Of a stretch of DNA of 5,400 nucleotides, positions 4,548-5,400 are shown piece after piece. Below the pieces are notes generated by a model. It was given only the letters and a program-made list of their open reading frames with translations. It ran no database searches and had not been told where the DNA came from. Made by a program: the position numbers and the translations under genes. Source of the DNA: Limnoglobus sp. (GTDB lineage: Bacteria; Planctomycetota; Planctomycetia; Gemmatales; Gemmataceae); contig JANXNT010000239.1 of assembly GCA_025353985.1 (NCBI GenBank), forward strand, positions 1 to 5,400, in the 5' to 3' direction. The stretch's first letter is position 1. Every line of letters starts with the position of its first letter.

Positions 4548-5400
4548 ATGACCCCGCTTCAATCGATTGTGGCTGCCGGTACGAAACTCTGGCTCGATTC
4601 GGTCGACCCCGTCGAGATCGCAGCCAACCGCGCCTTCGGTGCTACCGGCGCGACATCGAACCCGATCATCATCTCGGACCTGCTCAAAACGGGCCGATTC
4701 GACGCCGACATTACGGCGTTCGCCAAACAAGGTCTCGACGATGAAGGCATTGCCTGGGCCATGACCAACCAACTGGTGAAGAACGCACAAGATGTGTTCG
4801 AACCGGTCTGGAACGAAACGAAGGGTAACGATGGTTGGGTGAGTTTCGAACTCGATCCGCTCCTCGAAGATATCGCCCGCAACGTGCCCGTAGCCGAACG
4901 CACGAAAAGTTACATCGCACTCGGCAAAAAGTGGTCGGCGGGGCACTGCAACCGCATGATCAAAGTCCCTGCCACACCAGGTGGCCTCGGGTGTATCGAA
5001 GAACTCGTCGCGGCGGGTGTTGCGCTCAACGTCACGCTCATTTTCAGCGAACGGCAGTACGTGGCCGCCCGCGATGCCTGCGCCCGCGGTGCCGCACGCG
5101 CCAAAGACAAAGCGGCAGTAAAGACCGTGTTCAGTATCTTCGTGAGCCGCGTGGACGTATACACCGAAAAGGCCGTGCCAACGCTGATCCCCGAGGCACA
5201 AGGGATGGTAGGCATCGTCAACGCGAAACGCATCTGGAAGATGAACAAAGATTATTGGGCGACGAAGGGCTTTGCACGCGATCAAGAGATGATCTTCGCC
5301 AGCACCGGCACCAAGAAGAAAACCGACGATGCCTGGAAGTACGTCGAGGCGTTCGCCGGCTCCGACATTGAAACCAACCCACCCGGCACGAACAAGGCCG
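4548..5400 (+). CDS. tal: Transaldolase, 3' end beyond the window
   Basis: The frame is open from the ATG to the window edge (284 complete codons). Transaldolase moves a dihydroxyacetone unit between sugar phosphates in the non-oxidative pentose phosphate pathway through a Schiff base on lysine, in the cytoplasm. The visible part has the family hallmarks in order: Asp17 in LWLDS, the GATSNP signature (Thr36-Ser37-Asn38-Pro39), Glu101 in WVSFELDP, the Schiff-base Lys139 in MIKVPAT, NVTLIFS (Asn161, Thr163), and SIFVSRVD (Ser196, Arg201). These match the E. coli TalB residues Asp17, Asn35, Glu96, Lys132, Thr156, Ser176 and Arg181 by motif. ASTGTK and a PPGT near the edge fit the longer bacterial transaldolases of about 360-380 residues, so roughly 80-100 residues are missing. 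No partner gene is visible; it seems to start its own transcript. A fusion at its C-terminus cannot be excluded. Confidence 0.93.
   Translation, partial: MTPLQSIVAAGTKLWLDSVDPVEIAANRAFGATGATSNPIIISDLLKTGRFDADITAFAKQGLDDEGIAWAMTNQLVKNAQDVFEPVWNETKGNDGWVSFELDPLLEDIARNVPVAERTKSYIALGKKWSAGHCNRMIKVPATPGGLGCIEELVAAGVALNVTLIFSERQYVAARDACARGAARAKDKAAVKTVFSIFVSRVDVYTEKAVPTLIPEAQGMVGIVNAKRIWKMNKDYWATKGFARDQEMIFASTGTKKKTDDAWKYVEAFAGSDIETNPPGTNKA

Noticed and set aside
4533..5285. A 250-codon minus-strand open frame
   Set aside because: It is antisense to the transaldolase gene, which has every family motif; the long frame follows from codon bias on the other strand.

Overview
The window looks like ordinary chromosome of a planctomycete, possibly a Gemmataceae relative. 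This is inference, from moderately high GC, a divergent pair of secreted small paralogues of a kind I associate with planctomycetes, and a long gene-free stretch packed with hairpin repeats of a style I recall from those genomes. No taxonomic marker gene is present. I found no phage, CRISPR, toxin-antitoxin, RNA gene or transposase gene.

Layout. At the left edge, 1-132 may be the 3' end of a plus-strand gene. It converges on a minus-strand gene (191-1624) for a 477-residue protein whose C-terminal half has a complete ferritin-like diiron ligand pattern. Upstream of that gene are a perfect 16-bp palindrome (1652-1667) and a roughly 110-bp inverted-repeat element (1699-1810). A strong hairpin at 1845-1872 lies just past the stop of the next minus-strand gene (1895-2455), a 186-residue exported protein with a CxxC motif. 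Across a 266-bp divergent intergenic region, a plus-strand gene (2722-3342) encodes a 206-residue exported paralogue in which the second cysteine of that motif is serine.

From 3343 to 4547 I see about 1.2 kb with no credible gene. It holds tandem ~116-bp units, a third inverted copy that creates a perfect 54-bp inverted repeat about 780 bp apart, and several inverted pairs of small hairpins. In two of these pairs the arms differ only by changes that keep pairing inside each arm. The right end (4548 to the edge) is a transaldolase gene, cut by the window but with all expected active-site residues in the visible part.

The genes do not form an obvious pathway. The two small exported paralogues probably share ancestry and possibly regulation from the region between them. 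The diiron protein and the transaldolase appear to be separate transcription units. The most interesting content is the repeat architecture between the second paralogue and the transaldolase, not a new protein system.
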